Positions 1-8,480 are shown, counted from the stretch's first letter. The stretch is DNA of 64,000 nucleotides from Rufibacter latericius (GCF_003721515.1 NZ_RJJD01000008.1:565666-629665); one strand, 5' to 3'. The notes: generated from the sequence alone by a model not told the origin. Translations and numbers: made by a program.

Positions 1-499
1 CCAACACCTGCAGAAGGCTGTTGATCTGCTCCTGAGCAAACGGCTCTGACCCGTTGTTGTCCAGCTCAATCCCGATGGAGGAGGAATTCAGGTCGGTGTT
101 GTTGCCCCATTTGCCCGCGCCGCCATGCCATGCCCGCAAGTAGTCGCTTAGCATGTGGTATACCTTGCCATCTCTCCCGATAACGTAATGCGCGCTCACC
201 TGGCTTTTAGGAATGGTGAAGGTCTTTAGCGTCTGCTCGGTTGAGTTCTGGGCCGTGTGGTGGATGACAACGTAATTGGGTTTCCGGAGGTTGAAGTTGG
301 TGGTGCCTACCCACTGATCACCTTGGCGAAGACTGTCTTCCCCGGGGTTGGTCACCGGTGTGGCCCGCAGGGTTTTGGCAAAGGCTCTGGCTTGTTTCTT
401 ATAAACGCGGTTGGTGGCGGTATAGGGGTGGCTGGTACAGGCCATCAGGACAGTTGACAGCAAAAACGGGAGGCAGAGCGCAATGGGAGCACGTTTCAT
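1..499 (-). CDS. N-acetylmuramoyl-L-alanine amidase, lipoprotein (partial)
   Basis: Only the first 166 codons lie in the window; the C-terminus is beyond the left edge. The reading frame starts at the ATG complementary to 497-499. Residues 1-21 form a lipoprotein signal with a lipobox ending in LMAC (Cys21). From about residue 74 the sequence matches the Amidase_2 (AmiD/T7 lysozyme-like) fold: VVIHHTA with a probable zinc ligand at His80, SAHYVIGRDG, then AWHGGAGKWG (His125) and SIGIEL (Glu145). Family members cleave the amide bond between MurNAc and the stem peptide in the periplasm. The anchored form suggests cell-wall recycling or turnover rather than secreted lysis. Confidence 0.85.
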   Translation of the reverse strand, partial: MKRAPIALCLPFLLSTVLMACTSHPYTATNRVYKKQARAFAKTLRATPVTNPGEDSLRQGDQWVGTTNFNLRKPNYVVIHHTAQNSTEQTLKTFTIPKSQVSAHYVIGRDGKVYHMLSDYLRAWHGGAGKWGNNTDLNSSSIGIELDNNGSEPFAQEQINSLLQVL

Positions 500-848
500 A
501 GAAGATTCATTAGCTACGCCAAAGATGCTAATTTTTCTTTTCGCCCCCTCTCCTTTCGGCCAGAACAAAAAGACAAACAGTGCCAACCTCCTCTTGCCTT
601 CTTTCTCCTCCTCGCGGTTCTCTTTTTGGTTTTCTCTCCTTCTGTTTAAAGCCTGAAATCAGAAAGGAGCATCATAAAGGGTTTTTACTTCTCCAAGGAA
701 TCTTTGCCGCCCATAAGAATGATTTAGGGGAGTCACCGTCGGTTTAGGGCCTACTTTCCAGAAAACAGCACAAAAACACGCTTTCAGGATTTTGCAATCG
801 GGGTAAAACCCTAACTTAGGAGAACCATTCGCTAAACGTCAATTGCCC
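500..848. other. Intergenic region, divergent
   Basis: This 349-nt space separates the minus-strand amidase from the plus-strand gene at 849. It contains one copy of the dispersed palindromic element (743-777). I see no other RNA, promoter box or open frame that I can support. Confidence 0.6.
743..777. repeat. Dispersed palindromic element, copy 1
   Basis: This is the first copy of the family. The general form is a left arm like GTTTTNGGSCNGTTTTC, 0-4 loop bases, and a right arm like GAAAANAGGCCNAAAAC. Here the left arm is TTTAGGGCCTACTTTC and the right arm CAGAAAACAGCACAAAAAC. It lies between divergent genes. Confidence 0.6.
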
Positions 849-1448
849 ATGGATTTACCTCCTATTCACCTGTCACATGAATTTGAGCCTCTGCCCCAGG
901 AATTTTACTCTCAGGCGGCGGGAGAGCCGTTCCATTCCTGTATTTCCTGCCATTCCCCGTTGTTGCAAGACGGGACCAATTATATAGTAGAGAAATCAAT
1001 GCGTGTGTACCCGCAGGACGGCGTGGAGGAGGTGGTTTTTGAGTATGCTATGTGCCTGACCTGCGCCCAACAGTTACGGGATGAATTATCTCTAGAGTCA
1101 AAAAAGAATATAAGAGCCTTCTTTGCGGAGCACGTAGATTTTGTGGCCCGGCGCGAGGCCCTTCTTTCCTTGCCAGATCCGTTGAATCTGGAGAACTGGC
1201 TTTCGCACTGCATCGTTACGGGCACTCCCCGCGAAGCCTGCACAGAATACCAGATCATGGCCCAGTGCGATGGCCGCGATTTGCTTTACACCTACATGCC
1301 TTACCTGATCAGCGGCGAGGCCATGGAAGGACTGCAGGAATGTATGTCGGCGCACACCCGCCAGGTCCTGGACGATTTCATGGATACCCACTTCGGGCTT
1401 CCGCCGGAGCTCAGGGCCCTGCTCCAGGATAGAATGATCCTGATTTAA
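849..1448 (+). CDS. Hypothetical protein with two CxxC motifs
   Basis: I do not recognise this 199-residue protein. It has no signal peptide or membrane segment, so it is probably cytoplasmic. Two CxxC knuckles, CISC (Cys31/Cys34) and CLTC (Cys69/Cys72), are spaced as in a split zinc ribbon, suggesting a structural metal site. The C-terminal half is acidic and helical. A TTG two codons upstream (843) is in frame and cannot be excluded as the start; the ATG at 849 is preferred. It is followed about 95 nt later by an unrelated secreted protein on the same strand. Confidence 0.7.
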   Translation: MDLPPIHLSHEFEPLPQEFYSQAAGEPFHSCISCHSPLLQDGTNYIVEKSMRVYPQDGVEEVVFEYAMCLTCAQQLRDELSLESKKNIRAFFAEHVDFVARREALLSLPDPLNLENWLSHCIVTGTPREACTEYQIMAQCDGRDLLYTYMPYLISGEAMEGLQECMSAHTRQVLDDFMDTHFGLPPELRALLQDRMILI

Positions 1449-1543
1449 CCCAATGAGTCAACCCCGCCGGCCCCTTTCGTTCGAAAACAGGCATCGGTTC
1501 TTTTCACGTCTTTTCAGAAAAACACCTCCAAAACCCATCTCTT

Positions 1544-2065
1544 ATGCGTCTGTCCTTGCTGCTTGTCTTCTGCCTCTTTTTAACTACCGCGGCTTTTGCC
1601 CAGAGCAAGAAAGCCGCTCCAACCCCACTATCAGCAGATGCCAAGGCGGTGGAGGCTGCGGTGGTGCGTTTCTTTGACGGCATGCGGGCCAGTGACAGCT
1701 CCATGGCCCGATCGGTGCTGGCTCCTGAGGCCCGGCTGCTTTCGGTGAGCGCGGGTAAAGACGGAAAGGTCATGCCTCGGGAAACGCCCATCAACAAGTT
1801 CGTGGAGATGATTGCCCAGCCTCACCCGCAGGTGCTGGATGAACGCATCTGGGACGTGAAAGTGAACATAGACGGCGACCTGGCCACCCTTTGGTGCGAG
1901 TACGCCTTTTACGTAGGCGATACCTTCAGCCACTGCGGGGTAGATGCCTTTCAACTGTACCGCAGTCCCCAGGGCTGGAAAATCTTCTCTATCACCGACA
2001 CCCGTCGCAAAGAGGGCTGTGACCTGAAAGCCGCCCAGGCCGCCAAGTCGAAATCCAAGCCTTAA
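1544..2065 (+). CDS. Secreted NTF2-like (SnoaL/DUF4440-type) protein
   Basis: The 173-residue product begins with a clear Sec signal peptide ending at AFAQ (about residue 20). The mature part looks like an NTF2-like cone: an N-terminal helix with AVEAAVVRFFDGM, a middle with DERIWDVKVNIDGDLATLW, and a final strand pair with GWKIFSITDTRR. Such domains serve as small-ligand pockets or dimerisation modules; DUF4440/SnoaL-like periplasmic proteins in this phylum have no fixed function. The basic low-complexity tail (AAQAAKSKSKP) lies outside the fold. The substrate is unknown. Confidence 0.75.
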   Translation: MRLSLLLVFCLFLTTAAFAQSKKAAPTPLSADAKAVEAAVVRFFDGMRASDSSMARSVLAPEARLLSVSAGKDGKVMPRETPINKFVEMIAQPHPQVLDERIWDVKVNIDGDLATLWCEYAFYVGDTFSHCGVDAFQLYRSPQGWKIFSITDTRRKEGCDLKAAQAAKSKSKP

Positions 2066-2222
2066 ACTGCCATTTACTTTCATTTCTTCAGCTAAGGACC
2101 ACGTAGTCCTTCAGGTTTTCTCCCAAGCCCACCCATAAGGGAAAGGTAACTAACCGCCAAGGGTTCCTCGTACATACCCCTTTGCGTTAGTATTCACCTT
2201 CTACTGCCGGGTAGATGCATCT

Positions 2223-3332
2223 ATGGGAGAAATGAACAGACTGTTAAATCAAACCTACTATCATAACAGCGTTTTTGATTACCTCTTCGCTCTGGGGGCC
2301 ATCATTATTGGGCTGCTGTTGCTCAGGTCTTTTAAGCACGTTTTCTTTAACCGGTTCAAAAACTGGGTTAAAGGAACCAAGACGCATATAGATGACCTGG
2401 CGGTGGAAGGTATTGACCGTTTCCTGATGCCTGCGCTGTACTTTGCCATCATCCATGCCGGCATCAGCTATCTTACCCTTTCTGAGAAAGCCCAGAACCT
2501 GCTGAGCGTGGTCACTACCATGGTGATCACCTTTCTGTTTGTGCGCCTCATCTCTTCCACCATTCTGCTGTTGCTTAAGTCGTATGTCCGGAAACAGAGC
2601 CGGGGCGAGGAGAAAGTGAAGCAGTTGGGCGGGCTCATGCTCATCATCAACGCCGTCATCTGGATGGTGGGCCTGCTCTTCCTGTTTGACAACATGGGGT
2701 ACAACGTGACCACCATTATCACTGGTCTTGGAATTGGGGGTATTGCCATTGCCTTGGCGGCGCAGAACATTCTGGGTGACGTGTTCAACTACTTCGTGAT
2801 CTTCTTTGACCGCCCCTTTGAGACCGGCGATTTCATTGTGATAGACGATAAATCGGGCACCGTGGATTACATCGGCATCAAAACCACCCGCGTCAAGAGC
2901 CTTTCAGGCGAGTTGTTGGTATTCGCCAACAGTGACCTGACCAAATCGCGCATCCATAACTACAAACAGATGGTGCGCCGCCGGGTGGTGTTCAAAATCA
3001 CGGTCACGTACCAGACTTCCCTGGAGAACATGAAAGAGATTCCGGGCCTGATTGAAGGCATTGTGAAAGAGCACTCGCCCGTGGAATTTGACCGATCACA
3101 CTTTATGAACTACGGAGACTCCAGCCTTGATTACGAGACATGCTACTATGTGCTGAGCGACCAGTACAACAAGTACATGGACATTCAGCAGAGCATCAAC
3201 TTCAGGATATTTGAGGAGTTCCAGAAAAGAGGAATTGAGTTTGCTTACCCAACCAGAACCCTTTTTGTGGTAAATGACGGCACCGAGGCTCAGGAAGAAC
3301 CCATGCCCCGGCGCAATGCCAGCGGGTTTTAG
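2223..3332 (+). CDS. MscS-family small-conductance mechanosensitive channel
   Basis: This 369-residue inner-membrane protein has four predicted hydrophobic segments (roughly residues 18-38, 70-88, 92-120 and 138-158), followed by the MscS pore and beta domain. The pore-lining signature is visible as ITGLGIGGIAIALAAQNILG, followed by FFDRPFETGDFI and the beta-domain stretch GTVDYIGIKTTRV. Family members release osmolytes on hypo-osmotic shock. The stop codon lies inside a copy of the dispersed palindrome (3327-3360). The length is usual for a compact MscS/YnaI-type protein. Confidence 0.92.
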   Translation: MGEMNRLLNQTYYHNSVFDYLFALGAIIIGLLLLRSFKHVFFNRFKNWVKGTKTHIDDLAVEGIDRFLMPALYFAIIHAGISYLTLSEKAQNLLSVVTTMVITFLFVRLISSTILLLLKSYVRKQSRGEEKVKQLGGLMLIINAVIWMVGLLFLFDNMGYNVTTIITGLGIGGIAIALAAQNILGDVFNYFVIFFDRPFETGDFIVIDDKSGTVDYIGIKTTRVKSLSGELLVFANSDLTKSRIHNYKQMVRRRVVFKITVTYQTSLENMKEIPGLIEGIVKEHSPVEFDRSHFMNYGDSSLDYETCYYVLSDQYNKYMDIQQSINFRIFEEFQKRGIEFAYPTRTLFVVNDGTEAQEEPMPRRNASGF

Positions 3333-3360
3333 GGCCGTTTCCAGAAAAGAGGCCCCAAAA
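3327..3360. repeat. Dispersed palindromic element, copy 2
   Basis: The left arm TTTTAGGGCCGTTTCC contains the TAG stop of the MscS gene; the right arm is AGAAAAGAGGCCCCAAAA. It lies between convergent genes. Confidence 0.7.
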
Positions 3361-3387
3361 GGATGGCAGAAGTAACCGGCAGGAAAG

Positions 3388-3861
3388 TTATTGCCCTATG
3401 GCAACCTGTTCTTCCTGGCAGGCTTTCAACCAGTCCAAGGCTTCCTGCCGACTGCGGAACATCTTGTATTTCAGTTTCTGCCCAATAAGGCTTACCTCCA
3501 TGGCCTCTCCGCTGGCTTCGCCAAACGAATGCGGAGAGGCTACGTGGGCCAAAAAGCGCAAACCCGCTTGCATGGCACGGGGAAGCCAATCTTTCTCCAG
3601 CCACTTCACCGCCTCTGCCCAAGGCCCGTTAAACGCAATATTATCGTTCAGTTTGTAGGCACAGTTGGTTTCCTCCAATACCTTCAGGCCCACTTCCATA
3701 GCTGCGCGCAGGTCGTTCTGAGAAGCGTACCCGTACCAGAGCGTATCTATAATATCCAACTCAGGATTATGCTCTATCACGTAGAACGTCCTGTTAAAAG
3801 AGTTTTTGGTTTCGTACCGCATGACTGAGCGAGTGGAAGGCAAGGGAATAGATTCTAACAT
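3388..3861 (-). CDS. STAS/SpoIIAA-like small protein (unknown function)
   Basis: The product is about 157 residues with no signal peptide. It has alternating strands and helices and a C-terminal KMFRSRQEALDWLK that resembles the end of SpoIIAA/STAS-like proteins of Bacteroidota. The layout (N-terminal strand, W-containing second strand, WLEKDWLPRAMQAG helix, final EALDWL) is shared with the protein at 57248-57688, so the two look like paralogues. The start is uncertain: ATGs occur at 3861 and 3822, and a non-ATG frame extends to 3945. The 3861 start has a purine-rich GAGAAG upstream. No partner kinase or phosphatase is adjacent. Confidence 0.6.
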   Translation of the reverse strand: MLESIPLPSTRSVMRYETKNSFNRTFYVIEHNPELDIIDTLWYGYASQNDLRAAMEVGLKVLEETNCAYKLNDNIAFNGPWAEAVKWLEKDWLPRAMQAGLRFLAHVASPHSFGEASGEAMEVSLIGQKLKYKMFRSRQEALDWLKACQEEQVAIGQ

Positions 3862-3992
3862 AAAGGTAAACTTCTCATTTTGGATTACAACAGAACCTAG
3901 TTGAACTTCTCTAATCAAACCTTCTAAATTCTGTTCACAGGGCACATTTCTAAAGAAACAGGAAGCAGGTATAGATGTTTTCCTATTTTCTG

Positions 3993-4028
3993 TTTTTTAG
4001 CCGGTTTTCAGAAAACAAGCAGAAAGCC
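3993..4028. repeat. Dispersed palindromic element, copy 3
   Basis: The left arm is TTTTTTAGCCGGTTTTC and the right arm AGAAAACAAGCAGAAAGCC. It lies in a divergent intergenic space, upstream of the beta-lactamase. Confidence 0.65.
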
Positions 4029-4094
4029 TCTGTATCAGCCCGGTCCTAAAGAAATATTTAAGTAAACTTAGCCCGGAAAAACCCGCCCCTATCC

Positions 4095-4889
4095 ATGAAA
4101 TATTCAGCTGTTCCTCTCCTGATCTTGGTTCTGTTTCCGATGCTATTGCTGGGCCAGAGTCTACAGAAGCCGTTTGAGGAGTGTGGCCTGGAAGGAAGCA
4201 TTACCGTTTATGACCTCCGGAAAAACCAGTGGACGTACAGTGACCCAGCTGATGCCAGGCGCGCCTCTTTGCCTGCCTCCACCTTCAAGATCCTGAACTC
4301 ACTTATTCTGCTGGAAGAGAAAACCGTTAAGGATGAATACGAGGTGCTGAAATGGGATGGCCAGCAACGGAGCGTCGCCGCCTGGAATGCTGACACCGAC
4401 ATGAAAAGCGCCTTTGCCAATTCAACCGTCTGGTTTTACGTTTGGCTGGCCGAGCGCCTGGGCAAAGACAAATACCAAAGGTGGCTTAAACGCTGCGGGT
4501 ACGGCAACGGCCAATTCATCAATGCCCAAGGCGCCGATTTCTGGAACTACGGTGATTTCGCCATTTCGCCTAAAAGCCAGATTGAGTTCCTGCGGAAGTT
4601 CCACGCCGAGAAACTGCCCTTTTCCAAAGAGACCCTCCGGAAGGTGAAACAGATGATGGTGGTGGAGCAGACCCCGGCCTATACCCTACGCGCCAAAACC
4701 GGCTGGACCAACTACGCCGGCACCGACAGCGGCTGGTGGGTGGGCTACGTGGAGACAAAAGAGAACGTCTACTTCTTCGCCACCCGGCTGCACAAAGACG
4801 TGGCCACCCCAAACGAGCACTTCGCCAATTGCCGCAAAACCATCACCCGCAGAATCCTGCAGCAACTGAACATCCTCCCGGCTTCTTAG
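4095..4889 (+). CDS. Class D (OXA-type) beta-lactamase
   Basis: A 264-residue serine beta-lactamase with a signal peptide ending near LLLGQ (residue 21). All class D landmarks are present: the nucleophile tetrad STFK (Ser62-Lys65, the lysine normally carbamylated), SxV as STV (110-112), YGN (136-138) and KTG as KTGW (201-204). A tryptophan-containing stretch DFWNYGDFAISP matches the OXA omega region. The length is normal for OXA enzymes. It should act in the periplasm on penicillins; the spectrum, including any carbapenem activity, cannot be read from sequence. No transposon, integron or resistance neighbour is seen, so it looks like a resident chromosomal gene. Confidence 0.93.
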   Translation: MKYSAVPLLILVLFPMLLLGQSLQKPFEECGLEGSITVYDLRKNQWTYSDPADARRASLPASTFKILNSLILLEEKTVKDEYEVLKWDGQQRSVAAWNADTDMKSAFANSTVWFYVWLAERLGKDKYQRWLKRCGYGNGQFINAQGADFWNYGDFAISPKSQIEFLRKFHAEKLPFSKETLRKVKQMMVVEQTPAYTLRAKTGWTNYAGTDSGWWVGYVETKENVYFFATRLHKDVATPNEHFANCRKTITRRILQQLNILPAS

Positions 4890-4895
4890 CCTTTT

Positions 4896-4931
4896 GTTTT
4901 GAAGGTATTTTCGCGAAAAGCAGGTAAAAAC
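4896..4931. repeat. Dispersed palindromic element, copy 4
   Basis: The left arm is GTTTTGAAGGTATTTTC and the right arm GCGAAAAGCAGGTAAAAAC. It lies between two co-directional genes, seven bases after the beta-lactamase stop. Confidence 0.65.
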
Positions 4932-4964
4932 GATACCCTAAACCCAACCCTTGTTACCTAAATT

Positions 4965-5390
4965 ATGGAACCTAGAATCACGTTGATCACCCTGGGAGTA
5001 GCCAATGTTGCCACCGCCACTGATTTTTATGAGAGCGTATTTGGCTGGCAGCGCGCAGAAGGCAGCCAGGAAGGCATTACGTTCTTTCAGCTTAACGGCT
5101 TTCAGTTAGCCTTGTTTGGGGCCCAAGAGTTAGCCCATGTTGCGCAGGTTCCGTTTGAGCAAAGCAGCTTCAAGGGGTTTAGCCTGGCGCACAACCTCCG
5201 CAGTGAGGCAGAAGTGGACGCGCTTTTTCAGGAACTGGAAACCAAAGACGTCACTATCGTCAAGAAACCCGAAAAGGTTTTCTGGGGAGGGTACAGTGGC
5301 TATTTCCAGGACCTGGACGGTCATTTGTGGGAGGTAGCCTTTAACCCATTTCTGCCGCTGGACCCTACCGGCAATGTAATGGTCTCGTAA
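4965..5390 (+). CDS. VOC-family (glyoxalase-like) protein
   Basis: The 141-residue cytoplasmic protein has the paired beta-alpha-beta-beta-beta modules of the vicinal-oxygen-chelate fold. The first module opens with ITLGVANVATATDFYESVFGW and the second ends with GYFQDLDGHLWEVAFNP. The final Glu in the HLWEVA strand is the usual metal ligand position. Related proteins include YraH-type glyoxalases and antibiotic-sequestering proteins; the substrate is unknown. It shares orientation with the upstream beta-lactamase, but a palindromic element separates them. Confidence 0.88.
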   Translation: MEPRITLITLGVANVATATDFYESVFGWQRAEGSQEGITFFQLNGFQLALFGAQELAHVAQVPFEQSSFKGFSLAHNLRSEAEVDALFQELETKDVTIVKKPEKVFWGGYSGYFQDLDGHLWEVAFNPFLPLDPTGNVMVS

Positions 5391-5431
5391 GAAAACGGAA
5401 GCAGTCCACCCTGCTTTTTGCCTGAAAAGCG

Positions 5432-5462
5432 GAAAAGACGCCCAAAGCGCCTTTTCTGTTTT
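5432..5462. terminator. Bidirectional terminator hairpin
   Basis: The arms GAAAAGACGC (5432-5441) and GCGCCTTTTC (5447-5456) pair with one mismatch over a 5-nt loop and are followed by TGTTTTTAA. It lies between the convergent VOC and PhnA-like genes. Confidence 0.6.
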
Positions 5463-5477
5463 TAAGGTGTTTCACCT

Positions 5478-5687
5478 TTATACCTTCTTCAGGAAACAAG
5501 TTTTCAAAACCATGACGGTTCTCTCCACACGGCCTTCAATCTCTTCGGCGTCATCGGTGAGCCTGATTTTCTTTACCACCGTTCCTCTCTTGATGGTGGT
5601 GGACGATCCCTTCACTTTCAGATCTTTGATCACGGTGACCGAGTCTCCTTCGTTGAGCAGGGTTCCGTTGCTGTCTTTTACTTCCAT
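5478..5687 (-). CDS. PhnA/YjdM C-terminal domain protein
   Basis: This 69-residue protein consists only of the PhnA C-terminal SH3-like domain: VKDSNGTLLNEGDSVTVIKD, then LKVKGSS, an IKRGTVVKKIRL strand and a terminal VLKTCFLKKV. Full-length E. coli YjdM/PhnA has an additional N-terminal zinc ribbon that is absent here; a stand-alone domain is common in Bacteroidota. The old link to alkylphosphonate use is weak, and the true function is unknown. The ATG sits directly after the coding-strand text AACACAAACATCC with no strong ribosome site. Confidence 0.85.
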   Translation of the reverse strand: MEVKDSNGTLLNEGDSVTVIKDLKVKGSSTTIKRGTVVKKIRLTDDAEEIEGRVERTVMVLKTCFLKKV

Positions 5688-5912
5688 GGATGTTTGTGTT
5701 AACCTGAACTAAGCCTGCTTTCTTCTAACAAAGCCGCTGCCGGCAAAGCTACCGCCATTTCCTGGTCCTCACAACCTGGATCAGTTTCCAGACCCACTCC
5801 TCAAGGCTTTTTGGCGCGATGGAAAACACCGTTTAACTTCAGCGAGATAAGGTTATTACAGGTCCTAGCTCTTAGTGTACTGGGATATTTTCTGTACCAG
5901 TTTACATTGTCT

Positions 5913-5948
5913 GTTTCAAGGCCCTTTCCTGAAAAGCAGGCCCAAAGC
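5913..5948. repeat. Dispersed palindromic element, copy 5
   Basis: The left arm is GTTTCAAGGCCCTTTCC and the right arm TGAAAAGCAGGCCCAAAGC. It ends three bases beyond the stop of the minus-strand aldose epimerase. Confidence 0.65.
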
Positions 5949-5950
5949 GG

Positions 5951-6832
5951 CTACCCTACGGTAATGGAATAGGCCACGTCAAAGGTTTCACCGGTCCCCA
6001 GAGACTGCATCCCTTCTTTATCACGGAGTTCTACCGGGTTTCCGGCCGTACCGGCGATGCCGTACCAGGGTTCAATACACAGGAATGGCGCCCCTACGCG
6101 TTTCGTCCAGATACCTAAGTAGGGGAAGTTAGCGAACTGCATCTGCACAAAATGCGGGTTTTGGTCGCTTTTGAGGGTCACGCGCTCAGACCGGAAATCC
6201 TTGAATACCAAGGCGTCTTTTTCATAGTGTCCGTAGCGCAGGGGCAAAATGGCCATATTCTCCAGGACCGGCTCTGTCTGGCCGTTCTGCAGGCCGGTTC
6301 CGTCCTCCAGCAGGTACCTAGACAACAGCTCGGGTTGGGAGAACTCCAGGTAATAATCCTCAAAGGAGCTGCCGGGCACCAGGGGCACATTGAACGCGGG
6401 GTGCGCGCCAATGGAAAACAGCATTTCTCCCTCGCCGGCGTGGTGCACCTGCCACCGCACCTCCACTGTCTGGTCCTGCAGAGTGTAAACAATGCGCAAC
6501 ACAAACGAAAACGGATACACCTTCAGGCTCTCTGGGGTGGCTTTTAGTTCATACACCAATTGGTGTTGGCTTTCCTCCACCAGTTCAAATTCCTGATCGC
6601 GGGCGAACCCGTGCTGGGGCAACGTATAGGGCTTGCCTTGGTGCAGGTACTGGTCTTGGGGCAAACGGCCTACAATAGGGAAAAGCACCGGCGCGTGCCG
6701 GTTCCAGAACGAGGCATCGGCTTGCCAGAGATACTCCAGGTTGTTGTCTTTCTTGACCAGGCTGCACAGCTCGGCTCCAGCGCTTTTCACGCCCAGGCGT
6801 AGGTATTCGTTTTCCAGGTAGGTGGTTTTCAT
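5951..6832 (-). CDS. Aldose 1-epimerase family protein (LacX-like)
   Basis: This 293-residue protein matches the LacX/YeaD-like branch of galactose mutarotases: ENEYLRLGVKSAGAELCSL near the N-terminus, RHAPVLFPIVGRL at about residue 45, FSIGAHPAFNVPL in the middle (the His is a catalytic candidate) and IEPWYGIAGT near the end. It has no signal peptide, so it is probably cytoplasmic. It likely interconverts anomers of a sugar or sugar phosphate; the exact substrate is unknown. It begins 12 nt after the stop of the NadR-like kinase gene, so the two are probably co-transcribed. Confidence 0.9.
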   Translation of the reverse strand: MKTTYLENEYLRLGVKSAGAELCSLVKKDNNLEYLWQADASFWNRHAPVLFPIVGRLPQDQYLHQGKPYTLPQHGFARDQEFELVEESQHQLVYELKATPESLKVYPFSFVLRIVYTLQDQTVEVRWQVHHAGEGEMLFSIGAHPAFNVPLVPGSSFEDYYLEFSQPELLSRYLLEDGTGLQNGQTEPVLENMAILPLRYGHYEKDALVFKDFRSERVTLKSDQNPHFVQMQFANFPYLGIWTKRVGAPFLCIEPWYGIAGTAGNPVELRDKEGMQSLGTGETFDVAYSITVG

Positions 6833-6844
6833 AGCAGGAGGAAG

Positions 6845-7357
6845 TTAGGAAGGAAGCACTTGTTTCACCGCCCGGATGGCCTGGTGCAGGCGCTCATCGG
6901 CGGAGCCGGAAATCTCTACGAAGTTCGCGCCCATCTGGTCCAGCTCTCGTTTGTACCAGTCATGGAAAAACTGGCGCAGGTGCGGATGCTCGCGCTGCGG
7001 ATCTGGCTGCCAAGGCAAATCTATGTCCATGAGCAGGTACAGGTCTATCTGCTGTTGCTTGAGTTCCTGCAGAATGAACGAGGAAGTAGTGCCGTAGGCG
7101 TGCTCATACCAAATCTTAAGCACCAGCATCTCAGTGTCCAGGAAAAGCAGGGACGTCCTCTCCATTTCCTCCTGCCAAAGGGCCAACTGGCCGCGGGCAA
7201 TCGCCTCCAGGTCTGGGGCCTCGTAGGGTTTCTCCAACTGGTTCAGGTAAGTGCGCGCGTATTCAGGCACCCAGGGCGCGTTGAAGTGCAGCGCCAGTTG
7301 AGCCGCCAAGGTTGATTTGCCGGTACTTTCGGGTCCGGTGATGGCTATCTTTATCAC
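6845..7357 (-). CDS. NadR-like P-loop kinase (probable nicotinamide riboside kinase)
   Basis: This 170-residue single-domain P-loop protein starts with GPESTGKST (residues 8-16, Walker A), followed by VPEYARTYL and FLDTEMLVLKIW, which are characteristic of the C-terminal ribosylnicotinamide-kinase domain of NadR. The NMN adenylyltransferase domain of classical NadR is absent. The expected role is phosphorylation of nicotinamide riboside to NMN in the cytoplasm. A PnuC transporter for the same compound lies 3 kb away on the same strand. The assignment to NR kinase, rather than another AAA_28 ATPase, rests on motif and context. Confidence 0.78.
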   Translation of the reverse strand: MIKIAITGPESTGKSTLAAQLALHFNAPWVPEYARTYLNQLEKPYEAPDLEAIARGQLALWQEEMERTSLLFLDTEMLVLKIWYEHAYGTTSSFILQELKQQQIDLYLLMDIDLPWQPDPQREHPHLRQFFHDWYKRELDQMGANFVEISGSADERLHQAIRAVKQVLPS

Positions 7358-7528
7358 GCTAGGGATGTTTTAAGAGAACGGTGTTTCAGGCCCAAATTCC
7401 TTATTTCAACCCTGAAACGGAAAGGTATTATAACGAAAGTACAGAAAAATTGATCTCGCCGGAATCTACCCGAAACAAGGATCCGCTACTCAATACCAGG
7501 ACCAATGATGGACTTGATTTCGGTAGCC

Positions 7529-8284
7529 TTACAGAGTAGTGGTGGTGGTTTTCTTCCGGAAATCAAGGTTATAGGTGAGGCCTACTTGCAGAGTGTGGTT
7601 ACTTTCAAACCAGATGCCGTTGCGCTGCGCCACGTGTTGGTGCAGATAGCCTACCTCCAGCGTAGCGTCTTTGTGGAAACGGTACCCCACGGCGGCGTAG
7701 GCGCGGTTCTGGTCAAAGACGTTGTTGGTCACGTTCGGTCCGAAATTCACGAACACTTCATCATACAAGCTCAGGTAGAATTCCTTGTCTTCCAGGGTAG
7801 GGCCCGCCAACGGAATAGTGGTTTTAAACTGGTACCGCACCCGGTTTAGGTAAGTGTACTCCTCGGCGCCGGCAAACTTGATCCACCGCTGCTCCAGCCT
7901 GAACCGATGCTGCAATCCAAAGATCCCTTGCTGGTCTTTCAGCTGAAGCTGCTGATAAGTACGGTGCTCAGGAAAATCATCGGCGGCTGGGTTGTCTCCG
8001 TAGGGATAGGTGTGCACATACGCGTACCCCCCTGCCAGAGAAGCCCTGTCTGACAGATTATAAACCAAAGCCAGGCGAGGCATGAACTGCTGCGGATCTG
8101 ACACCACGTGGTACCGCCGCAACTGGAACTCGGTGTGGATACTCCATTTATCGGTTAGCTTGTGGGTCCCGAAATACATAAACCAGCCGTTGTAATTGGT
8201 GTCATGACGGCGGGTGTTCTGGGCCAGGATCTCTGAAGCAGAGACTACAAAAAGGAAAAGGCAGACAAGGAAGATTTTTCTCAT
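7529..8284 (-). CDS. DUF2490 outer-membrane beta-barrel protein
   Basis: The start is taken at the ATG complementary to 8282-8284, giving a 251-residue protein with a signal peptide ending at EILAQ. The mature protein is a series of alternating amphipathic strands typical of DUF2490: NGWFMYFGTHKLTDKWSIHT, RLALVYNLSDRASLAGGYAY, FGLQHRFRLEQRWI and a C-terminal strand LQVGLTYNLDF. A C-terminal aromatic/hydrophobic strand suits BAM-dependent insertion. Members of the family have no established function. The frame extends 21 codons upstream, but that extension would precede the signal peptide and is rejected. Confidence 0.82.
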   Translation of the reverse strand: MRKIFLVCLFLFVVSASEILAQNTRRHDTNYNGWFMYFGTHKLTDKWSIHTEFQLRRYHVVSDPQQFMPRLALVYNLSDRASLAGGYAYVHTYPYGDNPAADDFPEHRTYQQLQLKDQQGIFGLQHRFRLEQRWIKFAGAEEYTYLNRVRYQFKTTIPLAGPTLEDKEFYLSLYDEVFVNFGPNVTNNVFDQNRAYAAVGYRFHKDATLEVGYLHQHVAQRNGIWFESNHTLQVGLTYNLDFRKKTTTTTL

Positions 8285-8440
8285 AGGTAGGTTGGTATAA
8301 GCAAGGCACATTCTGGAAAACACGCCCAGGGATAAGCTGCAAATCAACTACGAAATGGTATGCACCACCAAATTTAACCCGGTTTTTAGCCCGATTTCAT
8401 CAAATAAGCTTAAAACAAGCCTGGTGAACCGAGATAAAAT

Positions 8441-8472
8441 GCAAAACCCGCAACCTTCGTTACGGGTTTTGC
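8441..8472 (-). terminator. Rho-independent-like hairpin
   Basis: The arms GCAAAACCCG (8441-8450) and CGGGTTTTGC (8463-8472) are perfectly paired over a 12-nt loop that itself has a short inner stem. It lies downstream of the minus-strand PAP2 gene. Confidence 0.65.
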
Positions 8473-8480
8473 TGCTATCG

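Noticed and set aside
257-457. 66-codon plus-strand frame near the left edge
   Set aside because: It is antisense to the amidase lipoprotein, whose signal peptide and zinc motifs are clear.
7368-7440. Possible further copy of the dispersed palindrome (GTTTCAGG ... CCTGAAAC)
   Set aside because: The arms are too short and the spacing too large to fit the family; not counted.
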